Shown one piece after another: positions 46,862 to 54,873 of a stretch of DNA of 64,000 nucleotides. A program made the translations under genes and the position numbers. The DNA is taken from NCBI RefSeq assembly GCF_000378085.1, contig NZ_KB899210.1, positions 1 through 64,000 of the forward strand, given 5' to 3'. This DNA is from Hoylesella loescheii DSM 19665 = JCM 12249 = ATCC 15930. Lineage in GTDB: Bacteria; Bacteroidota; Bacteroidia; Bacteroidales; Bacteroidaceae. Under the pieces are notes generated by a model. That model searched no databases. It had not been told where the DNA came from and saw nothing but the letters and a program-made list of their open reading frames with translations. The first letter of the stretch is position 1, and each line of letters opens with the position of its first letter.

Positions 46862-46968
46862 GTTACAGTTGATTGGGACTCCTGTTCCATGTCGTATGGA
46901 ACAGCGTTCCAGTTGATATGGAACCATGTTCCAGATGACATGGAACAAGGTTCCAGCTTAGTTTTAAC
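46862..46968. repeat. Palindromic repeat array, family A, copy 3
   Basis: Opens with GTTACAGTTGATT and continues with GTTCCATGTCGTATGGAAC, GTTCCAGTTGATATGGAAC and GTTCCAGATGACATGGAAC. It closes with TTAGTTTTAAC. Unit period is about 22 bp, as in the other two copies. The remainder of 46665-47090 shows no gene. Confidence 0.8.
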
Positions 46969-47097
46969 TCGGCGAGATTTGAAATAACGCTTTACAGGAG
47001 ATAATTTGTGGATTTTCAAACGCTTAGTTAATGCTTTTCAAATGAGCTTTTATAAAGAGTTCATGAAAGCGATGTGAGGGGGTGAAAACAGATGTGG

Positions 47098-47131
47098 TTT
47101 GTCGCTATTTCGAAAATTAGTTGTATATTTG
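47098..47131 (+). promoter_or_regulatory. Promoter of the nuclease gene, nearly leaderless
   Basis: TTTG at 47098-47101 and TATATTTG at 47124-47131 with a 22-base spacer. The -7 box ends only eight bases before the ATG at 47140, so the mRNA would have almost no 5' leader. Confidence 0.6.
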
Positions 47132-47139
47132 TACCACTT

Positions 47140-48030
47140 ATGAAAGCAAGGAAAGTATATTATCTAGCGTTATTTATCTTTGTTAGCTTGTCGGCGTGTG
47201 GCTTAAAACCATCTAAACACGGCAAGCTGATAGGGGGTATACATGCTTATCAGGAGCAGAAGGGTGGGCTGGCTGAGCAGAATGGAGATGAAAGCAGTCC
47301 CGAAAACAATGGCGATGGTAAGCAGGGAGAAGCGAAACTTAAGGTTTCGAGTGGGCTGGAAGTACCTGGGAAACTGAACGACCGACCTGAACAAATTCTG
47401 AAACGCGTGGCCTACACAGTATCGTATAACAGCGACTTGCGAATACCCAATTGGGTGGCATGGCAGCTTACGGGGGCTCATACCGAAGGTAAGAATAAAC
47501 GTGCAGGCGTTAAGTTTCAAGAAGATACGGACGTGCCGCTGCCTAGGGCGGTAGATTTTGACTACGTAAGGAGTGGTTACGACCGCGGACACCTTTGTCC
47601 CTCGGCCGACAATCGTTGGGACGCCACGGCACAAGAGCAATCGTTTTTGTTAACCAACGTTTGTCCGCAAGACCATAATCTGAATGTTGGCGACTGGCAC
47701 GAACTGGAAAATCTCTGTAGGAAATGGGCTAAAACGTATGGTAGCATCTATATTGTGGCGGGTCCGGTGTTGTTAAAGGGTAAACATAAGGCCATTGGAA
47801 AGAACAAGGTAACGGTGCCCGAGGCTTTCTTTAAGGTGGTTTTGTGTATGGAAGGTGAGCCCAAAGCCATCGGCTTTATCTATCGCAATGAGTCGGGAAA
47901 TCGACCTAAAAGCTACTATGTGAACACCATCGATGATGTGGAACGCATTACGGGCATTGACTTTTTCCCTGCTTTGCCAGATAATGTGGAAAAAGCTGTG
48001 GAGGCGACTTGTAATTTGGAGGAGTGGTGA
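47140..48030 (+). CDS. DNA/RNA non-specific endonuclease, lipoprotein
   Basis: 296 aa from the ATG at 47140, which starts the signal sequence ending in lipobox LSAC (Cys20); the in-frame ATG at 47092 lies upstream of the promoter boxes. The ten-residue active-site region is SGYDRGHLCPSADN (catalytic His151), with metal-binding Asn in LLTNVCPQDHNLN. This is the NucA/Serratia-nuclease family. A surface or periplasmic lipoprotein nuclease probably digests external DNA for nutrients or limits incoming DNA. No immunity or secretion partner is adjacent. Confidence 0.9.
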   Translation: MKARKVYYLALFIFVSLSACGLKPSKHGKLIGGIHAYQEQKGGLAEQNGDESSPENNGDGKQGEAKLKVSSGLEVPGKLNDRPEQILKRVAYTVSYNSDLRIPNWVAWQLTGAHTEGKNKRAGVKFQEDTDVPLPRAVDFDYVRSGYDRGHLCPSADNRWDATAQEQSFLLTNVCPQDHNLNVGDWHELENLCRKWAKTYGSIYIVAGPVLLKGKHKAIGKNKVTVPEAFFKVVLCMEGEPKAIGFIYRNESGNRPKSYYVNTIDDVERITGIDFFPALPDNVEKAVEATCNLEEW

Positions 48031-48356
48031 AAGAGTAGTAAAGGAGTAAGGGGGTAAGTAGTAAAGGAGTAAGGAGTTAAAGTAGTAAAGGAGTAAGTAG
48101 TAAGGAGTTAAAGTAGTAAGGAGTAAGAAGTAAGTTTTTAGGGAGTAAGTGGTAAGGTTTTAGGGAGTAAGTGGTAAGGTTTTAGGGAGTAGGTAGTAAG
48201 GAGTAAGGGAGTAGGTAGTAAGATTTTAGGGAGTAAGTAGTAAGTTTTTAAGGAGTAAGTAGTAAGGTTAAGGGAGTAAGTAGTAAGGTTTTAGGGAGAA
48301 AGTAGTAAGGAGTAAGGGAGAAAGTAGTAAGGAGTTAGGGAATAAGTAGTAAGGGA
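48030..48356. repeat. C-free low-complexity tandem tract
   Basis: Variants of AGTAAGTAGTAAGG and TTTTAGGGAGTAAGT follow one another from the stop codon of the nuclease gene. From 48009 to 48356 the plus strand has no C at all. The unit length wanders between about 11 and 23 bases. No open frame or RNA gene is supported here, and 48357-48525 also shows none. Confidence 0.85.
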
Positions 48357-48525
48357 CGCTGGGGTAGGAGTTTTAGGTGTAAGAAGTGAGTGGAGAAGAG
48401 ATTGGGGGTGAAGTGAAGGCATTTATTTAAATGTTACGATGCGTCCTCGATTTTCCCATTTGCTTGTCGTCTTTCCTTCTTGTTAGCTAGTTAACTTGTC
48501 TACTTGTTAACTAATCCCCAATATT

Positions 48526-48555
48526 TTGCCATCTCAAGAAAAATGATTAACTTTG
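48526..48555 (+). promoter_or_regulatory. Promoter of the Nif3-like gene
   Basis: TTTG at 48526-48529, 18 bases, then TAACTTTG at 48548-48555. The start would be near 48562, leaving a 22-base leader before the GTG at 48584. Confidence 0.75.
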
Positions 48556-48583
48556 CATTTTGATAACATAAAGCTAGGTTAGC

Positions 48584-49399
48584 GTGAAAATAAAGGAAGT
48601 GCTACGTGCCCTTGAGCAATTCGCGCCTCTGCCTCTGCAAGAAGGATTTGATAATGCCGGCTTGCAGGTTGGATTGACGGAGGCGGAAGTTTCAGGGGCT
48701 TTATTGTGTCTTGACGTGACGGAAAAGATCGTTGATGAGGCTGTGGCTAAGGGCTGCAACCTCGTTGTGGCGCACCATCCGCTTATCTTTCGTAAGCTAG
48801 CGCAGGTGTCGGATGGTAATGCCGTGCAGCGTACGGTGATGAAAGCCATAAAGAACGATGTTACCATTGCTGCCTTGCACACCAACATAGACAACGCTCG
48901 TGGAGGTGTGAACTTTAAGATTGCAGAGAAAATGGGGCTTGTTGACGCTGACTTTTTCGGTGTGAGGAAAACCATTCAGACCCTTAACGATAAGGGCGAA
49001 AGCGTTAGTGTGGAGGGGGCTTCGGGTGTTATGGGAGCGTTCGAGCAGCCGTTGGCCGCCGACGATTTCGTGATTTTACTTAAAAAAACGTTCGACGTGG
49101 AGTGCGTGATGTGTAACCAACTGTTGCGCCGCCCCATTAGAAAGGTGGCCATCTGTGGTGGCTCGGGAGCGTTTTTGCTAACAGACGCCATCGCAGCTGG
49201 TGCAGATGCCTTTGTAACGGGTGAAATGCACTATCACGATTACTTTGATCATGAACAGGAAATACAAATTGCCGTGATTGGGCATTACCAAAGCGAGCAG
49301 TTTACGAACGAAATATTTAAAACAATAATTGAGGAAAGGTGCAAGGGCGTGAAGTGCTTCTTGACGCAGACAAACACCAATCCCATCATCTATTTATAA
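48584..49399 (+). CDS. Nif3-like dinuclear-metal-centre protein
   Basis: 271 aa with a GTG start; the ATG-free N-terminus VKIKEVLRALEQFAPLPLQEGFDNAGLQVG matches the family start. Metal ligands are in VVAHHPLIFRKL, HTNIDNARGG and GHYQSEQFTNE. The length matches the short Nif3 form without the inserted PII-like domain of the longer relatives. Nif3 proteins form hexameric rings with two metals per subunit; their biochemical role is still uncertain, although they are sometimes annotated as GTP cyclohydrolase I type 2. It sits three bases before the zinc-ribbon gene, a conserved pairing in this phylum. Confidence 0.9.
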   Translation: MKIKEVLRALEQFAPLPLQEGFDNAGLQVGLTEAEVSGALLCLDVTEKIVDEAVAKGCNLVVAHHPLIFRKLAQVSDGNAVQRTVMKAIKNDVTIAALHTNIDNARGGVNFKIAEKMGLVDADFFGVRKTIQTLNDKGESVSVEGASGVMGAFEQPLAADDFVILLKKTFDVECVMCNQLLRRPIRKVAICGGSGAFLLTDAIAAGADAFVTGEMHYHDYFDHEQEIQIAVIGHYQSEQFTNEIFKTIIEERCKGVKCFLTQTNTNPIIYL

Positions 49400-49402
49400 G
49401 TT

Positions 49403-50227
49403 ATGGCAAAAAAAGAGATTACCGAACTGTCGGTGGAAGAGAAGCTCAAAGCGCTCTACCAATTGCAAACAACGCTCTCGGCTATTGATGAGAAGCGTGC
49501 GCTGAGGGGAGAACTGCCCTTGGAAGTGCAGGATTTGGAAGACGAGATTGAGGGATTGAACATTCGCGTTGATAAAATTCGCAGGGAGATAGACGACTTC
49601 TCCAGGGCCGTTTCGCAAAAGAAGGCAGAAATAGCTGAGGCTGAGTCTAGCGTGGAACGCTATAATCGCCAGCTGAATGAGGTGAAGAACAATCGCGAAT
49701 ACGACACCTTGAGCAAGGAAATTGAGTTTCAGACGCTTGAAATAGAACTGTGCAACAAGAAGATAAAGGAAGCTTTGATAAGGATTGACGAGTGCGAACG
49801 CGACCTTGAAATGGCTGAAAGACTTATCGAAGACCGAGAGCACGACTTGCAACAGAAGCGAGGTGAGCTAGACGAAATTATGCTCGAAACGAAGGAAGAA
49901 GAAGAAAGGCTGCGCGACAGGGCACATGACTTGGAAACGAAAATTGAGCCACGACTGCTGAGTAGCTTCAAACGAATTCGTAAGAATGCACGCAACGGAC
50001 TAGGTATCGTGTATGTTCAGCGTGACGCTTGCGGAGGATGCTTCAACAAAATTCCACCTCAGCGACAGCTAGACGTGAAAATGCACAAGAAGGTTATTGT
50101 GTGCGAATATTGCGGACGCATTATCGTAGATCCCGAATTGGCTGGCGTTAAGAGCGATAAGGGCACAGCAACCGAGAAACCTAAGCGTAAACGCGCCATC
50201 CGCAAAACGAAGGAAGAGGCGGAATAG
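49403..50227 (+). CDS. Coiled-coil protein with C4 zinc ribbon (CT398-like)
   Basis: 274 aa. Residues ~5-190 form a long coiled coil (KLKALYQLQTTLSAIDEKRALRGELP..., RLRDRAHDLETKIEPRLLSSFKRI). The C-terminal zinc ribbon has two CxxC pairs, DACGGCFNKIPPQRQ and VIVCEYCGRIIVDPE. The tail is Lys/Arg-rich (KPKRKRAIRKTKEEAE). Structurally studied relatives (CT398) bind flagellar or sigma-factor-like partners, but in non-flagellated bacteria the role is unknown. Co-transcribed with Nif3. Confidence 0.88.
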   Translation: MAKKEITELSVEEKLKALYQLQTTLSAIDEKRALRGELPLEVQDLEDEIEGLNIRVDKIRREIDDFSRAVSQKKAEIAEAESSVERYNRQLNEVKNNREYDTLSKEIEFQTLEIELCNKKIKEALIRIDECERDLEMAERLIEDREHDLQQKRGELDEIMLETKEEEERLRDRAHDLETKIEPRLLSSFKRIRKNARNGLGIVYVQRDACGGCFNKIPPQRQLDVKMHKKVIVCEYCGRIIVDPELAGVKSDKGTATEKPKRKRAIRKTKEEAE

Positions 50228-50393
50228 GCTTATGGATATGTAGGCTAGCGTGTTGGGATTTTGACATGAAGGGTTAGAGCATAAATGTTAGGATGTTTGG
50301 GCTTAGCCCGCTGATGCATTAAAACCTGTTGTTTTACGCTATTCTGCAATATTGGGGAAGGGGCGATAGTTGCCTTAACCTCACTAAACAAAT

Positions 50394-50436
50394 AAGCTCC
50401 ATACACAACCGCGAGGGGTGTATGGAGCTTGTTTTA
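50394..50436. terminator. Bidirectional rho-independent terminator
   Basis: AAGCTCCATACAC at 50394-50406 is the exact complement of GTGTATGGAGCTT at 50418-50430, followed by GTTTT. It ends the Nif3/zinc-ribbon operon and may also serve the converging small gene. The surrounding space shows no gene. Confidence 0.87.
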
Positions 50437-50512
50437 TGTAGGCTAAGCCTGATGATCGCTTTTGGGCGTTAGGCTTATTTGACTTGTTTACCTTAAACTA
50501 TATGTAAGGGAT

Positions 50513-50824
50513 TTACTTCTTTTCCTGAGCTTCTTTCTTGCAGCACTTCTTTTCGCCAGCATTCTTGCAGTCTTGCTTAGCTGCCTTGTCGCATTTCTTT
50601 TTGCTGCATTCTTTGCTTTCTTTGCAAGCTACATCCTTTTTGCAGCAACCTTCTTTGGCAGCAGCGTCTTTCTTGCAGCAGCCTTTCTTGCCTTCTTTGG
50701 CGCATTTTTTCTCGCATTGTTCGGTCTTAGCCTTGTCGCATTTCTTGGCTGTTCCTTCACTTTGTGCGTTAGCAAAACCTATTGCAGCAACGAAAAGAGC
50801 TGCGCTGAAAATTATTTTCTTCAT
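50513..50824 (-). CDS. Small exported Cys/Lys-rich protein, function unknown
   Basis: 103 aa from the ATG at 50824 (50830 also possible), beginning with the signal peptide MKKIIFSAALFVAAIGFANAQ. The mature 82 residues contain 13 Cys and a very high share of Lys, with CCKK repeated four times (GCCKKD, GCCKKD, KCCKKE and similar) and CDK/CEK units. Pattern and export suggest metal binding or a disulfide-rich coat. I do not recognise a named family. Codons upstream to 50923 lack a sensible start. A TACTTTTG -7 box lies at 50870-50877. Confidence 0.75.
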   Translation of the reverse strand: MKKIIFSAALFVAAIGFANAQSEGTAKKCDKAKTEQCEKKCAKEGKKGCCKKDAAAKEGCCKKDVACKESKECSKKKCDKAAKQDCKNAGEKKCCKKEAQEKK

Positions 50825-50869
50825 AATCATTACTTTTTGTTTTGTTTTGAAATAGTGATTTAATCGGGG

Positions 50870-50877
50870 CAAAAGTA
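50870..50877 (-). promoter_or_regulatory. Candidate -7 element for the Cys/Lys-rich gene
   Basis: CAAAAGTA on the plus strand reads TACTTTTG on the minus strand, fitting TAnnTTTG. The -33 box is weak. Confidence 0.4.
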
Positions 50878-51099
50878 CGTTTTTAAAATGAATTATCCGC
50901 ATTTTGTTAGCAAATTTTAGCAACTAAATGCAATTTGTTTGTGTGGACTGTATTTGTACTTTCAATGTGTTTGGGGGCTATATTGCTGACTTTAGGCAGG
51001 TTGTATATTTAGTTCATTACTAATTGAGGCTGGCTGTAAGGCACATTTTCATCTACGTATTCCAGCCATAATGCGAGCGATTGCTTATCGCATCGCAGT

Positions 51100-51921
51100 C
51101 TACATACCACGTTCCTTATATATCCTTTCTTTGGCTTCGTTTATCTCCTTAAATTTCTTCTCGGCAGCCAAGCGTATGTCTTCGCCCAGAGTTGCTACGC
51201 GGTCGGGGTGGTGTTGCAGGGCCATCTTGCGGTAAGCAGCCTTCACTTCGTCGTTGGTAGCGCTGGGCGAGATGCCCAAAACCTTGTAAGCCGACTGCGT
51301 ATCGTGCTTTTCGAGGTTGAACATCGAATCGAGAATGCGAGCGTCGAAGCCCAACCACAGGGCCAGCTTGCGAAGTGCATCCACCTCGCTAGGGTCTACA
51401 CGTCCGTCGGCTTTCGACAGTTCAGCCAGGAAACTAAGTAGTTGCAGACGTTGTCCGCTATTCATGTGAGCGGTGATTTGAAAGCAGCTGTCGCGTATAA
51501 TTTCCTCGAAAGCCATCGCACCCATTTGTTTTTGTTGGTCGAAAATGTTGCGGATAATGTTGTCGCCCTGTTCTACGGCCATTTCGCCAAAGTTTCGTCG
51601 CAAGAAGGCACGTAAGATTTCCATCTCAGAATGCATCACCTTTCCATCGGCGCGAATGATGTATGCCGAGAGCACCAGCAGCGAAAAGAGAAACGAATTG
51701 CGTTCGCCTTGCTGCCGTTGTTGCTGGGTGGTTGTGGCGTTGCGCTGGTAGAAGTTGGCCGAAGATCCGCTTGAGTAGCGCGATTGCCCAGTGCGGTCGG
51801 GTTCGTTAACCTGATCTATCCCTACATCGAAGAGTGCACCAAGTGCCAAACCTGCTAATCCGCCAAGTGGTCCACCGGTGATAAAGCCAAGAAATCCGCC
51901 TATCCATTTTCCTATTGCCAT
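51100..51921 (-). CDS. TerB-like/DnaJ protein (DjlA-type)
   Basis: 273 aa. It opens with a Gly-rich amphipathic segment (GKWIGGFLGFITGGPLGGLAGLALGALFD) that may touch the membrane. Residues ~75-190 form a TerB helical domain (FLFSLLVLSAYIIRADGKVMHSEMEILRAFL, AELSKADGRVDPSEVDALRKLA). The C-terminal J domain (YKVLGISPSATNDEVKAAYRKMALQHHPDRVA) has the HPD motif at ~238-240, which stimulates Hsp70/DnaK. This layout is that of DjlA-like co-chaperones. It is a single gene with no partner nearby. Confidence 0.88.
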   Translation of the reverse strand: MAIGKWIGGFLGFITGGPLGGLAGLALGALFDVGIDQVNEPDRTGQSRYSSGSSANFYQRNATTTQQQRQQGERNSFLFSLLVLSAYIIRADGKVMHSEMEILRAFLRRNFGEMAVEQGDNIIRNIFDQQKQMGAMAFEEIIRDSCFQITAHMNSGQRLQLLSFLAELSKADGRVDPSEVDALRKLALWLGFDARILDSMFNLEKHDTQSAYKVLGISPSATNDEVKAAYRKMALQHHPDRVATLGEDIRLAAEKKFKEINEAKERIYKERGM

Positions 51922-51981
51922 AAGTTTATGTCTTTAAAAGTTATCATTTTGAATGTGTTACGCACCCGTTTGGCGTGGTGT

Positions 51982-52941
51982 CTACCATTTTAATGTGCCG
52001 TATTTTTGCTTGTACCATAGCTGCCAAGCGTTGATGAGGTTTTGCCAAACCACGTAAGCGCACGGTGCAATGGATGCTACGGGATTGAGAAACGTGATGG
52101 TGAGCCAAATGCCCACAACGGTATTTTTCTGTCCCAAAGCCTGTCCTGCGCTGATGCTGTCTCCATAATGGTAGCCCACGGCTTTGCCAATGGAAAACAG
52201 CAAAAGGCTGATGACGAGTGGTAACAAGAGAAGTAGAGCCAAAATCGTGCCATAAACTTGAGTGGCGAGGATGTTGCGGATGGTTAATCCCATGATGATG
52301 GAGAGGTTGAACCCCCATAGATAGAAGGCTAAGTTCTTGGTTTCCTTGATGCGTGTGGCCACTTTCGGCAGGAATTTTCGTGTGAGCAGTGCCAGGCAAA
52401 GGGGTACGATGAGCACGAATGTGATGCGTCGGAGTATCATGATAAAGGCCGTGAGAAAGGTGATGTCTGCACTTTTCTCGACCATGGGGAAGAACAATGG
52501 GATGATGATCGATGTAACAACGTTGGCTAAAATGGTATAGATGGTGAGCGAGGCGATGCTTCCGCCAAGTCGTTCGGTGATAACGGGGGCAGCGGCTGCC
52601 GTGGGACAGATTACGCAAACGAAGGCTCCTTCGAGCACAAGTTTGGCCATGGGGTTAGTGGTATGCAAAATAGCTAACACCAACAGACCCGAGAGTAGGA
52701 TGCGAATGGCTTGAAGAATGAAGTGCCAAGCGCGTGGACGAAGGTCGCCCATTTGTATTTTACAGAATGTGATATAGAGCATCACGAAGATAACCACGGG
52801 GAGAAGCTTCACTAAGAAGGGACCTGCCACGTTGCCAATGGGTTGAAGTGGGGCGATGTGCGAAAACAAAAGATAGACTACCGCACCGATAACTAGTCCG
52901 CTGGGCAGGGTCCATTTCTTTAAAAATTCAATGATGTTCAT
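51982..52941 (-). CDS. BASS-family (bile-acid/arsenite-type) membrane transporter
   Basis: 319 aa with about ten membrane helices, one per hydrophobic segment from LPSGLVIGAVVYLLF to VASIAPCAYVVWQNLI. The segment CVICPTAAAAPVITERLGG corresponds to the crossover region of the bile acid:sodium symporter superfamily. The substrate is not known; relatives move organic anions, pantothenate or arsenite. It sits 60 bases upstream of the TerB-DnaJ gene in the same orientation. Confidence 0.78.
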   Translation of the reverse strand: MNIIEFLKKWTLPSGLVIGAVVYLLFSHIAPLQPIGNVAGPFLVKLLPVVIFVMLYITFCKIQMGDLRPRAWHFILQAIRILLSGLLVLAILHTTNPMAKLVLEGAFVCVICPTAAAAPVITERLGGSIASLTIYTILANVVTSIIIPLFFPMVEKSADITFLTAFIMILRRITFVLIVPLCLALLTRKFLPKVATRIKETKNLAFYLWGFNLSIIMGLTIRNILATQVYGTILALLLLLPLVISLLLFSIGKAVGYHYGDSISAGQALGQKNTVVGIWLTITFLNPVASIAPCAYVVWQNLINAWQLWYKQKYGTLKW

Positions 52942-52964
52942 GTGTGTGTTGTGTGTTTGTATTA

Positions 52965-53112
52965 TTTAGTTATTGAGTTTTTTCAGTTTCTGAGTTTTAT
53001 CATAAATTGTTCTGACCTATTGGTTTACTATCCGATTTGGCTAAGAAGAAATCGGAGGAAAAAATAACTTTTAGGCTTATAAACTCGCAAACTTAGAAGC
53101 TAAGATATAATA
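52965..53112. repeat. Weak AACTC/GAGTTT-type low-complexity tract
   Basis: GTTATTGAGTTTTTTCAG and later TTATAAACTCGCAAACTTAG resemble the tracts at 6.4 and 57.8 kb in opposite orientations. It lies between the transporter and HsdR_N genes. Confidence 0.4.
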
Positions 53113-53127
53113 ATGTACGCGCGCGCG

Positions 53128-53577
53128 TTATATCTCGGTATAGTTAGGGAGGTAGGGTAAGAACGCGTAGCTGTTGTCGGCATAGTTCATTTTGCAGCAG
53201 ATGTGTTGCAATCCGTTGCTCACCACGAGATAGTCTACGTGCAAAAGCATGTTGTAGACGGTTATTTGGTCGAACACCTTTTGGGTCAGTGCGATGTTGG
53301 GCGCCTTATATTCGAGTATCATACGGGGTTTTAGGTCGCGGTCGTACAGTACACTGTCGGCTCGAAGGCTCTTGTCGCCAATGCTCAATGCCACCTCGTT
53401 GGCCATCAACAGTTGCGGATAACCCTTGTGGTGGATAAGGAAATTGACGAAATGTTGCCTTACCCATTCCTCGGGAGTAAGGGCTACGTACTTGCCACGA
53501 AGTGGGTCGAACACAGTGGGACGCGCTTTCGTGCCTCCCACTTTTATTGCATACGAGGGTAGGTTTAGTGGATACAT
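53128..53577 (-). CDS. HsdR N-terminal-domain protein (PD-(D/E)XK-like), stand-alone
   Basis: 149 aa from the ATG at 53577; 45 codons upstream are unlikely to be translated because a -7 box (TAACTTTG, minus strand) lies within them. The core contains EEWVRQHFVNFLIHHKGYP, RADSVLYDRDLKPRMILEYKAPN (Asp and Glu-x-Lys of the nuclease fold) and a C-terminal ICCKMNYADNSYAFLPYLPNY. This is the HSDR_N_2 family, widespread as a single gene in Bacteroidetes. No methylase, specificity or helicase subunit is present, so it is not part of a type I restriction system here. It is divergent from holA. Confidence 0.82.
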   Translation of the reverse strand: MYPLNLPSYAIKVGGTKARPTVFDPLRGKYVALTPEEWVRQHFVNFLIHHKGYPQLLMANEVALSIGDKSLRADSVLYDRDLKPRMILEYKAPNIALTQKVFDQITVYNMLLHVDYLVVSNGLQHICCKMNYADNSYAFLPYLPNYTEI

Positions 53578-53669
53578 TTTGTTATCTTTGCAGTGTAAAG
53601 CGCAATAAGGCGCATCGACAAGATCGCGACAAGAATGGTTTGTCGCGGTTGGCGGTGTGCCATACGGTG

Positions 53670-53677
53670 CAAAGTTA
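53670..53677 (-). promoter_or_regulatory. -7 element of the HsdR_N gene
   Basis: CAAAGTTA reads TAACTTTG on the minus strand. It implies a leader of about 87 bases before the ATG at 53577 and supports that start. Confidence 0.55.
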
Positions 53678-53750
53678 CTAAAAATATGCGGGCAACAAGG
53701 CGGTTTTTGCAACTTGTTGTCCCTGCAATCATCATTAACAAGAACCTTTC

Positions 53751-54779
53751 ATGGCAGAAAAACGAACCGCGCTTGGCCCCGAAGCCATCATTAAAGACAT
53801 TAAGGCGCGAAACTTTTCGCCCGTATATGTACTAATGGGCGAAGAGTCGTATTATATCGACAGAATAGCGAATTTGCTCGAAGAAACTGTATTGCAGCCG
53901 CATGAACGCGACTTTAACCAGGACATCCTCTTTGGAGTAGATACCAACGGAGTTCAGGTGGCCGACCTTTGTAAGGCTTATCCTATGATGGCCGAACGAC
54001 GGCTGGTGATGGTGAAGGAGGCGCAAAACCTGAAACAAACCGACGCTTTGGCTAAATACTTGGAGCATCCTGTAGAAACTACCGTATTGGTGCTTTGTCA
54101 TAAGAATGGTACTATCGACAGAAGGAAGAAGCTCTTGGCACGAGCCGAGGCCATTGGGGTTGTTTTCGAAAGCAAGAAAAAACGCGATTACGAATTGCCT
54201 GCTTTTATTAAAGGATACCTTAGCACCAAGAAAGCGACAGTGGAAGATAAGGCTGCCATCATGATTGCGGAGCATATTGGCTCTGACTTGAACCGACTGA
54301 CATCGGAACTGGATAAGGTCTTGATTTCGTTACCCGAAAACGACTTGCGCATTACACCCGACATCGTGGAACGACAAATTGGGGTTAGTAAGGAGTTTAA
54401 TGGTTTCGAACTGCGAAACGCCATTGTTAACCGAGACGTGTTTAAGGCAAACCAAATTATTCAGTATTTCGACAAGAACCCCAAGGCTGGATCTATCTTC
54501 GCCTTCTTGCCATTACTTTTCAGTTTCTTCCAAAACTTGTTGATTGCTTATTACGCACCAAACAAAAACAACGAAGCTGAAGTGGCGAAGTTCCTCGACC
54601 TGAAGTCGGTGTGGGGAGTGAAAGACTTTATGGTTGGTATGAGAAACTACTCGGCCATGAAGACGATGCACATCATCCATAAAATAAGAGAGATTGACGC
54701 TAAATCTAAGGGTTTGGATAACCCAAATACCCCTGTTGGCGACCTGATGAAGGAGCTAATCTTCTTTATTTTGCACTAA
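53751..54779 (+). CDS. holA: DNA polymerase III, delta subunit
   Basis: 342 aa. Conserved landmarks are the N-terminal PVYVLMGEESYYIDRIANLLEE, the central RRLVMVKEAQNLKQTDALAKYLE, and KDFMVGMRNYSAMKTMHIIHKIREIDAKSKGL at the C-terminus. Delta opens the beta clamp as part of the clamp loader. This is the usual length for Bacteroidetes HolA. A terminator follows at 54815. Confidence 0.93.
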   Translation: MAEKRTALGPEAIIKDIKARNFSPVYVLMGEESYYIDRIANLLEETVLQPHERDFNQDILFGVDTNGVQVADLCKAYPMMAERRLVMVKEAQNLKQTDALAKYLEHPVETTVLVLCHKNGTIDRRKKLLARAEAIGVVFESKKKRDYELPAFIKGYLSTKKATVEDKAAIMIAEHIGSDLNRLTSELDKVLISLPENDLRITPDIVERQIGVSKEFNGFELRNAIVNRDVFKANQIIQYFDKNPKAGSIFAFLPLLFSFFQNLLIAYYAPNKNNEAEVAKFLDLKSVWGVKDFMVGMRNYSAMKTMHIIHKIREIDAKSKGLDNPNTPVGDLMKELIFFILH

Positions 54780-54814
54780 AAAAGACCTTTTTCAGCCTAT
54801 TTTCGTTCTAGAAT

Positions 54815-54873
54815 AAGTGTCTCTTTGAGGCACTTTTTTTAGGCTAACTTCTTGAATCTGTAGGAAGTTAGCC
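54815..54873. terminator. Terminator of holA plus a second perfect hairpin
   Basis: AAGTGTCTC (54815-54823) pairs with GAGGCACTT (54827-54835, one G-T pair) and is followed by a T run. Immediately after, GGCTAACTTC (54842-54851) pairs perfectly with GAAGTTAGCC (54864-54873). The rest of 54874-55469 is AT-rich and shows no gene. Confidence 0.8.

Noticed and set aside
53113..53125. Alternating CG runs (also near 63943) as possible Z-DNA sites
   Set aside because: Only about 8-10 bases long and not linked to any other feature.
53128..53577. Type I restriction-modification system
   Set aside because: Only the HsdR N-terminal nuclease-like domain is present; no HsdM, HsdS or helicase part.
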